NCBI RefSeq assembly: GCF_026810505.1
Contig: NZ_CP101750.1
Location: forward strand, 1,021,448 to 1,085,447
Source of the DNA: Streptomyces sp. Je 1-369
GTDB taxonomy: Bacteria > Actinomycetota > Actinomycetes > Streptomycetales > Streptomycetaceae
Direction: 5' to 3'
DNA: 64,000 bases
How positions within the stretch are numbered: position 1 is the stretch's first letter; each line of letters starts with the position of its first letter. Below the pieces are notes generated by a model. That model ran no database searches. It saw nothing but the letters and a program-made list of their open reading frames with translations, and was not told the origin of the DNA. The position numbers were made by a program, and so were the translations under genes. Below are positions 34,512-42,771 of this stretch, one piece after another.

Positions 34512-35099
34512 TCACCGGGGCACGAGAAGAGCGACAAGTCGCTCGGCCTGCTCGCGCGGGTCGGGCGCGCCGGCCCAGCCGCCCGTCATCAGGAGGTGGT
34601 GGACGGTTCCGACGAGGGCGAGCGCCGTCGTGCCGGTGTCGGTGCCGTCCGCGACGCGGCCGAGCCGCTGTTCGGCATCGAGGTAGGCGGTGAGCGCGCC
34701 CTCGATCGCGCAGAATCCGGGGGCCCCCTCCGCCAGTGCCTCGCGGATCTTCTCAGAGGCGGCGTTGCTCGTCAGGGCGAGGCCGACGACCCTGGGGTCG
34801 AGGGAGTCGAGGAGCCCGATCGCGATGCCGGTCAGGTTGGCCCGGACGGTGTCCCGGCCCGCACGGGCGGGGAGTTCCCGCGCGTGGGCCGCGGTGCGCG
34901 CGAACCGGTCGAGCACGAGCTCGGCGACGAAGGCGTCCACGCCCCCGAAGTGCGTGTGCAGTATGCCTTTGGCGCAGCCCGCCTCACTGGTGATGGCCCG
35001 ACTGGTGAGGGCCGCGGCGCCCTCGCGGGCGACGATCCGTTCCGCGGCACCGAAGAGCCGCTCGCGAAGGTCGGGGATCGCGACTCCGCGCGGTGACAT
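34512..35099 (-). CDS. TetR-family regulator
   Basis: A 195-residue repressor. The N-terminal helix-turn-helix is RLFGAAERIVAREGAAALTSRAITSEAGCAKGILHTHFGGVDAFVAELVLDRFA, followed by the ligand-binding helices. ATG 35099 (MSPRGVAIPD) has GAGGAGG upstream; the open frame to 35261 crosses the operator and is rejected. Divergent from the methyltransferase at 35242, with a strong operator between. Confidence 0.92.
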   Translation of the reverse strand: MSPRGVAIPDLRERLFGAAERIVAREGAAALTSRAITSEAGCAKGILHTHFGGVDAFVAELVLDRFARTAAHARELPARAGRDTVRANLTGIAIGLLDSLDPRVVGLALTSNAASEKIREALAEGAPGFCAIEGALTAYLDAEQRLGRVADGTDTGTTALALVGTVHHLLMTGGWAGAPDPREQAERLVALLVPR

Positions 35100-35163
35100 G
35101 ACTTCCTCCTCGACATCGACGACGCCGACACAACTCGGCGTCCTTAGCGCCCGGTTGCCAGAA

Positions 35164-35200
35164 TGGGCGCTCGCCCATACTGTTTGGGCGAGCGCCCATA
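35164..35200. promoter_or_regulatory. Double operator between the TetR and methyltransferase genes
   Basis: ATGGGCGCTCGCCCAT (35164-35179) and its near-exact reverse complement TTGGGCGAGCGCCCAT (35185-35200) form a long dyad around TACTG. Each half is itself nearly palindromic, as expected for two TetR dimers. It covers the divergent promoters of both flanking genes. Confidence 0.8.
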
Positions 35201-35241
35201 CTAACGGTGCGCCCACCACGCCATGCATCAGGGGGCACGGA

Positions 35242-36114
35242 ATGCAGAGCATCATCAACACCGAGCAGGCACAGGCATGGAACGGTTACGAGGGGGAGCA
35301 CTGGGCCCGCAACCAGGATCGCTGGGACGCGGTGAACGCGGGCTTCAACATCCCTCTCCTGGACGCCGCTTCGGTCGACGTGGTCGACCGCGTCCTGGAC
35401 GTCGGCTGCGGCGCGGGGCGGACGACCAGGCTCGCCGCCCGCCGCGCGCACGGCGGTCACGCGCTGGGCCTCGACCTGTCGGCGCCGATGCTGGCGGGGG
35501 CGCGCCGGGCCGCCCGCCAGGAGGGCTTGGACAACGTCTCCTTCACGCAGGGCGACGCACAGGTCCACCCACTCGCCCCGGCCGCGTACGACGTCGCGAT
35601 CAGCCGCTACGGCGTCCTGTTCTTCGCCGACCCCGTGGCCGGTTTCGGCAACATCGCCCGCGCGCTGCGCCCGGGCGGACGCGCGGCGTTCATCTGCGGC
35701 GCGTACCCCGAGGACAACGAGTGGCTCCAGGCCTTCGCCGCACTGGACGACCTGCTCCCCCTCGGCGGCTTCGGCGCACCGGGCGGGCCCGGCATGTTCT
35801 CCCTCGCGGACGCCGACAGGACGTGCGACGTGCTGTCGGCCGCGGGGTTCGAGCGGGTCGGGGCGAGGCGGGTGGAGACGTACGGGACATGGGGCCGGGA
35901 CGCCGCCGAAGCGGCCGCCTTCCTCCTCGACTCCGGCCCCGGACGCCACCTGACGAGCCAGGTCACCCCCGAGACCCGCGACCACGCCCACTCCCGCCTG
36001 ACGGACATCCTGCGCCCCCACGAGGCCGACGGAGCCCTGCGACTGCGCAGCGTGGCCCTGTTGGTGACGGCGGTGCGGGGGGCGGCGCCCGCGGGGACGA
36101 CGGACCTCGCCTGA
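35242..36114 (+). CDS. Class I SAM-dependent methyltransferase
   Basis: A 290-residue methyltransferase. SAM motif I is DRVLDVGCGAGRTTRLAA (about residues 49-66), GLDLSAPMLAGARRAARQEG is motif II, and VAISRYGVLFFADPVAGFGNIARALRPGGRAAFICG covers the post-I motifs. The methyl acceptor is unknown. The divergent TetR regulator with a shared operator suggests induction by the substrate of this enzyme or by a toxic compound. Confidence 0.88.
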   Translation: MQSIINTEQAQAWNGYEGEHWARNQDRWDAVNAGFNIPLLDAASVDVVDRVLDVGCGAGRTTRLAARRAHGGHALGLDLSAPMLAGARRAARQEGLDNVSFTQGDAQVHPLAPAAYDVAISRYGVLFFADPVAGFGNIARALRPGGRAAFICGAYPEDNEWLQAFAALDDLLPLGGFGAPGGPGMFSLADADRTCDVLSAAGFERVGARRVETYGTWGRDAAEAAAFLLDSGPGRHLTSQVTPETRDHAHSRLTDILRPHEADGALRLRSVALLVTAVRGAAPAGTTDLA

Positions 36115-36209
36115 AGGGGGCGGGGAAGCCGTAGGAGGGAACGCCCGCGGAGCGGTCGATGTGGGGCTCCCGTCCGCTCCGCGCCCGACGATCGCTACGA
36201 TGCGCTGCG

Positions 36210-36632
36210 ATGAGACAGTCGCAGTGGACCCGCGCCGCCCGGCACGCTTGGTGCCGCGTCGCGTCGGCCGCTGCGCTCGTCTCCCTCGTCACCACGCTGT
36301 TCATGTGCCTCGGCCCCGTCACGCCCGACGGCGACCACGAGGGCACGGGCCACGCCACCGCCGTCACCCAGGCGCTGTCCGCTGCCTGTTCCGACTCCTT
36401 CGACCACCGCGCGTCAGCCGTCGAAGGCTCGGACTGCGCACCCGAAGAACAGTGCTGCGCGCCCTCCGCCCACGGCGTGCGCGCGGCGCCCGCCCCGGCG
36501 GGACCGGCCCTCTCGGACCACCTCCGGCAACTGCCCTGCCCCCAGGCGCAGTCGGCGCCCGGGCTCGCGCCCGAGCAACCCTCGAACCGCGGCTCTCCCG
36601 ACCTCCACATGCTCCAGGTGCAGCGGACCTAG
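36210..36632 (+). CDS. Small hypothetical membrane-anchored or secreted protein
   Basis: A 140-residue protein with one hydrophobic segment near the start (VASAAALVSLVTTLFMCLGPV) and an extracytoplasmic-looking tail with two Cys clusters (SDCAPEEQCCAP). It ends DLHMLQVQRT. No family is assigned. It lies 114 bp upstream of the DUF3105 gene on the same strand and may be co-transcribed. Confidence 0.55.
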   Translation: MRQSQWTRAARHAWCRVASAAALVSLVTTLFMCLGPVTPDGDHEGTGHATAVTQALSAACSDSFDHRASAVEGSDCAPEEQCCAPSAHGVRAAPAPAGPALSDHLRQLPCPQAQSAPGLAPEQPSNRGSPDLHMLQVQRT

Positions 36633-36746
36633 GCGGACCCGGACAGAGTGGGCCCGCGCAAGCGGCCTGCCCGTTCGACACGGCATCCACCGCCCAGACT
36701 CCGCCACCACCGCCGCGTCAGCGTGCGGCGGGGACAAGGAACCCCC

Positions 36747-37439
36747 ATGGCCAATCCCGCCAAACCCAATAAGCCCAACAAGCCCAACAAGCCGAGCAAG
36801 AAGGCCGTCGCCGCCGAGCGCAGAGCCCGTGTCGAGGCGATGCAGCGCGCCGAGCAGGCGCGCGAGCGGCGGAACCGCATCATCACCGTCTCGGTGAGCA
36901 CCGTGATCGTCGCCGCACTCATCGGCTTCGGCGCGTACGCCGTCGACCGCGCCGACGACAAGGACGAACAGAACGCCGCCGCCGCGAAGAAGCCCGTGCG
37001 CGGCGAGAAGGCGTGGGACGCCAAGAAGCTGGGCCGCAACCACGTCGAGAAGGCCGTCGACTACCCGATGACCCCGCCCGTCGGCGGGGACCACAGCCAG
37101 GCATGGATGACCTGCGAGGCCAAGGTCTACAAGAAGCCGATACCGAACGAGAACGCCGTGCACTCCCTCGAACACGGCGCCGTCTGGGTCACGTACAACG
37201 ACAAGGCCCCCGACGCCGACCTCAAGAAGCTCAGCGACAAGGTCTCCAAGACCTCGTACAGCCTGATGAGCCCGGTCAAGGAGCAACGGAGTCCCATCAT
37301 GCTGTCGGCGTGGGGGCACCAGCTGACCGTCGACAGTGCCGCCGACCCGCGGGTCGGGGAGTTCTTCAGCAAGTACGTGCAGGGCCCGCAGACCCCGGAG
37401 CCGGGCGCCGCGTGCGCGGGAGGAATCGACTCCGCGTGA
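36747..37439 (+). CDS. DUF3105 family membrane-anchored protein
   Basis: A 230-residue protein. The lysine-rich cytoplasmic N terminus is built from KPN repeats (nucleotide unit AAGCCCAAC), followed by one membrane segment (IITVSVSTVIVAALIGFGAYAV) and an extracellular DUF3105 domain with conserved VGGDHSQAWMTCEAKVY and NAVHSLEHGAVWVTYN. The His residues suggest metal binding, but no function is established. ATG 36747 is the start. Confidence 0.88.
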   Translation: MANPAKPNKPNKPNKPSKKAVAAERRARVEAMQRAEQARERRNRIITVSVSTVIVAALIGFGAYAVDRADDKDEQNAAAAKKPVRGEKAWDAKKLGRNHVEKAVDYPMTPPVGGDHSQAWMTCEAKVYKKPIPNENAVHSLEHGAVWVTYNDKAPDADLKKLSDKVSKTSYSLMSPVKEQRSPIMLSAWGHQLTVDSAADPRVGEFFSKYVQGPQTPEPGAACAGGIDSA

Positions 37440-37505
37440 TCCGGCCCGGCCGGCGCGCGGCGGAAGTGCCGCGCGCCGACCGGACCGGGGGGTGGGTGGG
37501 TGTGG

Positions 37506-37952
37506 TCAGGTCAGGCCTCCCCCGGTGCCCGGCTGCCGGTCCTGGAGCACGATGATCAGGTCGTCGTCGAGGCCGAGCAGGCGGACGCCGCCGTCGGGGA
37601 ACTGGAGCGTGAGGCCGGCTGTGAAGTCGACGCGGCCGTCGTCGTAGCGGATCTCGCGCACCGAGCGGACCAGCTGTCCGACGAAGCGGGTCACCGGAAC
37701 GTCCGACGCGTTCTCGACCACGGTGACGCTGCCGCACTCATCCATGGAGTACGGCCCGTGCGGCTCGTCGACGAGCAGTGACACGCCGGTCGAAGGCGTG
37801 TGGCAGCGGACCGGGCCGAGGCCTTCCAGGTGCAGCCACAGGTGCTGGAGGGACGGCGCATCGTCGCGGTAGTGATGGAAGGCCGTCGTCACCTTCAGCA
37901 GCCGCCTCCCTATCAGGTCGGCGGCGGACAGCGGCTGTTCGTTGTCGATCAC
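37506..37952 (-). CDS. Hypothetical protein
   Basis: An open frame of about 148 residues from GTG 37952 (VIDNEQPLSAADLIGRRLLKVTTAFHHYRDDAPSLQHLWLHLEGLG). It has strong codon bias, no membrane segment and an all-beta look (VSLLVDEPHGPYSMDECGSVTVVE; LTLQFPDGGVRLLGLDDDLIIVLQ). I do not recognise the family. It converges with the DUF3105 gene. A start at 38036 would add a basic His/Arg-rich leader that looks non-coding. Confidence 0.65.
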   Translation of the reverse strand: MIDNEQPLSAADLIGRRLLKVTTAFHHYRDDAPSLQHLWLHLEGLGPVRCHTPSTGVSLLVDEPHGPYSMDECGSVTVVENASDVPVTRFVGQLVRSVREIRYDDGRVDFTAGLTLQFPDGGVRLLGLDDDLIIVLQDRQPGTGGGLT

Positions 37953-38145
37953 CCGCCGATGCTCGCACGGCCTCGGCGCGGGCCCTCTGCGGGTGCGCGG
38001 TCCGTGGTGGACCGTGGTGGTCTCCGTGGCCGGCACGGAAGCGGTCCGTAGGTGCGGCCGGGCAATCCGTGGTCACAGCGACCGGCCCGTCGGCCGTACC
38101 GGCGGCCGGTCATGACCGACACGTGACCCGGCACCGCAGGGGTGG

Positions 38146-38415
38146 ATGATGAGCACCGCAGACGTCGTCACGGCGAGCGCGCCGGTGCTCGCGCCCAAGC
38201 TCTGGTACGGGATGCCTGCCTACGCGCTCGACGGCAAGGTCGTCTGCTTCTTCCAGAGCGCGGCCAAGTTCAAGGCCCGTTACGCCACGCTCGGGTTCAG
38301 CGATCCGGCGCAGCTGGACGAGGGGACGATGTGGGCGACCGGCTTCGCGCTGCGCGAGGTCACCGCCGAGGTGGAGGCGCGGATCGGTGTGCTGGTGAAG
38401 CGGGCGGTGGGTTGA
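38146..38415 (+). CDS. DUF1801-like protein lacking its N-terminal part
   Basis: An 89-residue frame: [82 protein letters not shown]. This matches the core and C terminus of DUF1801/YdhG-type proteins. Such proteins are usually 120 residues or more, and the N-terminal helices are missing here; an in-frame TGA at 38113-38115 bars extension. It is either a shortened gene or a 5'-deleted remnant. Confidence 0.6.
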   Translation: MMSTADVVTASAPVLAPKLWYGMPAYALDGKVVCFFQSAAKFKARYATLGFSDPAQLDEGTMWATGFALREVTAEVEARIGVLVKRAVG

Positions 38416-38425
38416 CGGCAATGGC

Positions 38426-41362
38426 TCAGCCGGCGCTGAGGCCGAGGGTGGTCAGTGCCGCTCTCCCCAGGTCCGCATGCGCGCCGCCCGCAAGCATCAG
38501 CGTCCGCGCCGCCTGATAGGGGCAGCCCGCCGCGGCGAACGCGGCCCTGGTCGCGAGCAGCCGCGGCACGTCGTCGTCGAGCAGCGCCTGCGCGCGTTCC
38601 ACCTGGGCCGCCGCGAGCGCGTCGCCCTCCACGACGGTACGGGCGGCATCGACGCGGGGCCGGGCCTCCGGATGACCGGCGAGTACCGACGCCTCCGCCC
38701 GGAGTGCCACGTACCAGTGCAGCCAGACCCAGCAGACCCACTTCCACACCGCGTCCGGTTCCGGTGCGACGCTCGCCAGGGCGGCGTCCGGGTCCCCGCG
38801 GTGGAGCTGGACCATGGCGTCGAAGACGGCACCGTAGCCCTGGCGGTGCTGTTCGGCGGTGTCGGCCTGCTCCACGACGGCCTGCCAGTCCGCGCGGGCC
38901 GCGCAGTCGCCGCGCAAGCCGTGGATCATGGCGACGGACGCGGCCGCGGCCCCGAGTGAGAGCGAGCGTTGGCGGCCGCTGCGCTCCCACGCCTCGCGGA
39001 ATCCGACGGCGCGGGCCAGCACGTCGTCGGCGTGGCCGGCGAACGCCTCCGTGACCAGGAGCCAGGACGTGGCCTGGTGTCCCGCCTCGGCCAGCAGGGG
39101 ATGCCCGGCCAGCTGGCCGCTCCACCGCCGGGCCTGCGGCAACTCCCCCACGCCCAGGGCGGTTCCGGCAGCCATCGCCAGGGCGTCCATCACCTCGTGC
39201 GTTCCTGCCGGGGTGCGCGGCAGCCGCGCCAGGACGTCGATCCGGCGGCGGGCGGCCGCCGCGGCACCGAAGGACTCACCGGCCCAGCTCCGCGCGCCCG
39301 AGAGCGCGTCGAGAGCGGCCGACTCGGCCACCGGGTCTCCCGTACGCCGGGCCAACGCGACGGCGTGCTCGGCGTGGGCGACCGTATCCTGCGCGGTGTT
39401 GTCCACTCCTCCTTGCAGCGCGCCGAACGCGTCCGCGGTCACCGCGGCCCCGGCCAGCGCGAGCGCCGCCTCGGCGGCCGTGTCACCCGCGCCGGACATC
39501 GCCCGCGCCTGTTCCAGTACGTCCTTGACCTCCGCCACGACCGGCACCACCGGGAACGACGTGGAGAAGCGGTAGGCGACGGTGGCGGCCGCCGCAAGGT
39601 CACGACACGCGCCCGCGGTGTCACCGGCCCGGCGAGCGGCTTCGGCGGCGCCCCGGTGCAGGCGGAACATGTCGTCGCCGAGCCGACGGCAACCGGCCAC
39701 CCCGGCGGCCTGCCGCAGGGCCGCGGCGGCCCCGGCGTCGTCGGCCAGCCCCGCGGCCTGTTCGAACCGCTCCTGCGCCTCGGCGAGCAGGTTGTGGGCG
39801 AAGGCCAACCCGGCCAGGTGCCCGGCGAGACGACAGGCGTCGGCGCGCTGTCCCGGCCGTCCGGGCGCCCAGGCCAGGGCGGCCCGCATGTCCTGCGCCA
39901 CCGCGTCGAACCGGCCCCGCCACGCGTCAACCCCGGCACCCGCGCCACCGTCGCCGCCTCCGAAGCCCCCACCGTCCCGCAGCGCCACCGCACCGGCCAG
40001 ACACCACGCCAGGTGCCGGGAGCGGACGCCGCCCGACTCACCGGCGTGGACGAGCTGCTCCGTGCCGTACTGACGGATGGTCTCCAGCGCCTGGTACCGC
40101 GTGCCGGTCGCGGAGGGAACCGCGGTGAGCAGACTGTGCTCGGCGAGCCGGCCGAGCCCGTCGGCAACCGCGACCGCGCCGACGTGATCGGTCCCGTCAG
40201 CTCGATCGGCCCGGTCAGCCCGATCGGCCCCGTCAGCCGGATCGGACCCGTTAGCCCGATCGGCCCCGTCCATACGAAGCCCCCCGCCGGGGCGGCCGGA
40301 GGCAGGCCCGGCCACTGCCACTGCCGCCTCGACCGTGAACGGGGACACGAACACCGACACCCGCCGCAGCAACTCCTGATCCTGTGGCTCGAGAAGGTCA
40401 TGGCTCCAGTCGAGCACCGCCCGCAGCGACCGGTGCCGACCGTCCGCGCGGGCCCCGCCGGCGAGCATCCGCAGCTGGTCGGAGAGACCGGCCGTCAGCC
40501 CGTCGAGACCGAGCGTGGGCCACCGTGCCGCCGCCAGCTCAATCGCGAGAGCCATACCGTCGAGCCGTTCGCACAGGGTCACGACCCCGTCGCTCACCCC
40601 CGGGCCCGGCGGCCACCCGACCGCCGCCGCACGCTCCATGAACAGAGTCACCGCTTCCGACTCGTCGCCGCCGGCCCGCGACAGGGGCGGGACGGAGAAG
40701 ACCCGTTCGAAGGGCACCAGCAACCGGGCGCGGCTGGTCGCGAGGACCCGTAGCCGTGGGCAGGCGGGCAACAGCCTTTCCAGGAAGGGCGCGACGCCCT
40801 CCCGGACGTGCTCGCAGTTGTCCAGGACCAACAGGGCCTCACGGCCCGCCAGAGCCGCCGTCAACGCCTCCGCGAGGCCGCGCCCCGGCTGCTCGCCCAC
40901 GTGCCCCGCCGCCGCGACCGCCGCGTCCACCCGGCCCGGATCGGTGAGCGGCGCCAGGTCGACGAACCACACCCCGTCGGCGAAGTCGTCCGCCGCCTCG
41001 GCCGCCACCGCGAGCGCGAGCCGCGTCTTGCCCACCCCGCCCGGACCGACCGCGGTCACCTGCCGGTGCGTCCGCAACGCCGTTGCCAGCTCCTCGCGTT
41101 CCCGCCCGCGCCCGACGAACGTCGTCAGGGGCGCGGGCAGCCCACGGGCCGCGACCGGCGCCTCGCCACGGCCTGACTCGCCCGCGCGCCGGGAGAGCAC
41201 CCGCCGGTCGCGCGCCTCCAACTTGCGCAGCAGCGAGGAGACATGCGACTCGACCGTGCGCACGGAGATGAAGAGCCGCACGGCGATCTCCGCGTTGCTG
41301 AGGTGCTCCCCGAGCAGAGCGAGCACGTCGGCTTCACGAGCCGAGACCACAGAACTGGACAC
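38426..41362 (-). CDS. Large LuxR-family ATPase regulator with N-terminal HTH
   Basis: A 978-residue regulator. Unlike most LAL proteins, the LuxR helix-turn-helix is at the N terminus (SAREADVLALLGEHLSNAEIAVRLFISVRTVESHVSSLLRKLEARDR, residues about 7-55). An NB-ARC-like ATPase follows, with Walker A AVGPGGVGKTRLAL, Walker B EALLVLDNCEHV and VLATSRARL. After a repeat-rich linker, the C-terminal half is made of TPR-like helices. GTG 41362 (VSSSVVSAREADVL) is the start; the longer frame to 41752 is antisense to a methyltransferase. The target genes are unknown. Confidence 0.88.
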   Translation of the reverse strand: MSSSVVSAREADVLALLGEHLSNAEIAVRLFISVRTVESHVSSLLRKLEARDRRVLSRRAGESGRGEAPVAARGLPAPLTTFVGRGREREELATALRTHRQVTAVGPGGVGKTRLALAVAAEAADDFADGVWFVDLAPLTDPGRVDAAVAAAGHVGEQPGRGLAEALTAALAGREALLVLDNCEHVREGVAPFLERLLPACPRLRVLATSRARLLVPFERVFSVPPLSRAGGDESEAVTLFMERAAAVGWPPGPGVSDGVVTLCERLDGMALAIELAAARWPTLGLDGLTAGLSDQLRMLAGGARADGRHRSLRAVLDWSHDLLEPQDQELLRRVSVFVSPFTVEAAVAVAGPASGRPGGGLRMDGADRANGSDPADGADRADRADRADGTDHVGAVAVADGLGRLAEHSLLTAVPSATGTRYQALETIRQYGTEQLVHAGESGGVRSRHLAWCLAGAVALRDGGGFGGGDGGAGAGVDAWRGRFDAVAQDMRAALAWAPGRPGQRADACRLAGHLAGLAFAHNLLAEAQERFEQAAGLADDAGAAAALRQAAGVAGCRRLGDDMFRLHRGAAEAARRAGDTAGACRDLAAAATVAYRFSTSFPVVPVVAEVKDVLEQARAMSGAGDTAAEAALALAGAAVTADAFGALQGGVDNTAQDTVAHAEHAVALARRTGDPVAESAALDALSGARSWAGESFGAAAAARRRIDVLARLPRTPAGTHEVMDALAMAAGTALGVGELPQARRWSGQLAGHPLLAEAGHQATSWLLVTEAFAGHADDVLARAVGFREAWERSGRQRSLSLGAAAASVAMIHGLRGDCAARADWQAVVEQADTAEQHRQGYGAVFDAMVQLHRGDPDAALASVAPEPDAVWKWVCWVWLHWYVALRAEASVLAGHPEARPRVDAARTVVEGDALAAAQVERAQALLDDDVPRLLATRAAFAAAGCPYQAARTLMLAGGAHADLGRAALTTLGLSAG
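40186..40270. repeat. In-frame 18-bp tandem repeat inside the LuxR regulator gene
   Basis: Four full units and a partial fifth start at 40186, 40204, 40222, 40240 and 40258, each GATCGG followed by a variable CCCGTCAGCC-like part. In the protein they encode a hexapeptide repeat rich in Asp, Ala and Arg (ADRADG type) between the ATPase and the helical half. Repeat-number change would keep the frame. Confidence 0.85.
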
Positions 41363-41399
41363 CCGGCCATTATTCGCGAGGCCGCGGGCGGGCCTGTCG

Positions 41400-42263
41400 T
41401 CAGACCGCGGCGGCGCGGCGCGCGTGGAAGATCCCCCAGCGCAGCAGGCCGCGACGCGTGATGTCCGTCCACAGCGGCAGGTTGGCGAGCAGGTCGTCCA
41501 CGTAGGCGGAGCTGATGACGCCGCGGAGTTCGTCGCTGCGGTGGCGTACCTCTTCGTTGAGGCGTGCGTAGTGGGTGGCGAGGTCCGGGGTGCGGTCCTC
41601 GAAGTCGCACTCCAGGCCGAGAGCGGTGAGGCGTTCCCGGTAGTACGACGCCGTCGCCAGGCTCTGGACGCCGAGCCGGGACAGCGCGGGCCGCAGATCC
41701 TGCGCCGACACGTCCTCGGCCGCCATGATGTCCGAGAAGACCAGCGCGCCACCCGGTCTCAGCACGCGTACGGCTTCGCGCAGCGCGCCTTCCCGGTCCG
41801 CCACGTGGCACAGGACTTCCAGCGACCAGACAACGTCGAAGCGGTGCGCCTCGTACGGGAGGCGGTTGAGGGAGCCGGAGACGACCTCGATCAGGCCGTC
41901 GAGACCCCGTCGGACGTTCGCCGCGCGGTGGCGCCTGTTGTGCTCCTCGCTGAGGTCGAGTGCCCTCACCCGGCAGCCGAAGCGCTCCGCGAGGGCGCGG
42001 GCCGAACCGCCGTACCCCGAACCGAGGTCGAGCACGGTGGCGTCCGGATCGAGCAGGTCCTCGACCAGGTCCGCGACATGCCGCACCGTGCGGTGCGAGG
42101 CGTCCGCGATGGCCTCGCGCTCGTGGGCGTAGAGGCCGATGTGGATGTCCTCGCCACCCCAGACGGCGTCGTAGAAGGCGTCGACGTCACCCGTCTCGTA
42201 GTAGCGGCGGGTCGACGCTTCGATGTCCGGTGCGCTGGCGTCATCGCCGTCGGTCTCGGTCAC
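41400..42263 (-). CDS. SAM-dependent methyltransferase, sarcosine/dimethylglycine N-methyltransferase-like
   Basis: A 287-residue methyltransferase from GTG 42263. The N-terminal YYETGDVDAFYDAVWGGEDIHIGLYAHEREAIADASHRTVRHVADLV strongly resembles the start of the sarcosine/dimethylglycine N-methyltransferases that make glycine betaine in halophiles. SAM motif I is TVLDLGSGYGGSARALAERFGCRVRALDLSEEHN. The C-terminal SRLGVQSLATASYYRERLTALGLECDFEDRTP is also of that group. The likely role is methylation of a glycine-like amine for osmoprotection. Other amine acceptors cannot be excluded. Confidence 0.8.
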   Translation of the reverse strand: MTETDGDDASAPDIEASTRRYYETGDVDAFYDAVWGGEDIHIGLYAHEREAIADASHRTVRHVADLVEDLLDPDATVLDLGSGYGGSARALAERFGCRVRALDLSEEHNRRHRAANVRRGLDGLIEVVSGSLNRLPYEAHRFDVVWSLEVLCHVADREGALREAVRVLRPGGALVFSDIMAAEDVSAQDLRPALSRLGVQSLATASYYRERLTALGLECDFEDRTPDLATHYARLNEEVRHRSDELRGVISSAYVDDLLANLPLWTDITRRGLLRWGIFHARRAAAV

Positions 42264-42771
42264 GGCACGTGCATACCCCACATTCCGCCTGCCGATGCTT
42301 CCGCAGGACGTCGGCTGTGCGGGAGGGCAGCCGGGGTCCGGGCCGCCTTCCCGCGGCTGGAACGAGATCCGGACCGCACGCCTGGAGGAGTCCTGCACCG
42401 CCCAACCCCCGCGGTCGGGCACGGGATCGGCAGTGTGGCAGGTGGCTGAACAGCCGGGCCTCTGCCGACTGTCTCGTCACCTGGGTCACGAAATCTATGC
42501 TGGCTGGCATAGACATTAGGTGGTGGCGTGGCTATGGTTTCTCCCGTAGCCAGAGAGACAACAGGGTCCGACAGGGTCCGGCAGACACGGACCGCCGGGC
42601 AGCAGTACGTAAATCTTGAGCTCGGGTACCGCAGGACATCGCTGGCGAGGTGGTCTCCGGCGCAGCACCAGGGCCGGCAGATGGTGCAGCAGTTCCTTCG
42701 GGGCTCGGGTGCAGTGCCGAGCGACCTTCCGACACCCCCGTCCCCCGTCCACTGGTTTCCCGCGTGAACAC
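42264..42771. other. 508-bp intergenic region
   Basis: It separates the divergent methyltransferase and haemolysin-III genes. It holds an inverted repeat TCTATGC-TGGCTG-GCATAGA at 42494-42513, a tandem ACAGGGTCCG near 42560-42580, and a 79-codon frame at 42528-42767 with poor codon bias that I do not accept as a gene. The DNA from 42480 on is less GC-rich than average. Confidence 0.5.
42494..42513. promoter_or_regulatory. Operator-like inverted repeat
   Basis: TCTATGC-N6-GCATAGA is a perfect 7-bp inverted repeat with the 20-bp footprint usual for a dimeric repressor. It lies about 230 bp before the methyltransferase start and 260 bp before the haemolysin-III gene; the cognate regulator is unknown. 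Confidence 0.45.

Noticed and set aside
42528..42767. 79-codon plus-strand frame in the 508-bp gap
   Set aside because: Mixed third-position usage, no ribosome site and no recognisable motif.
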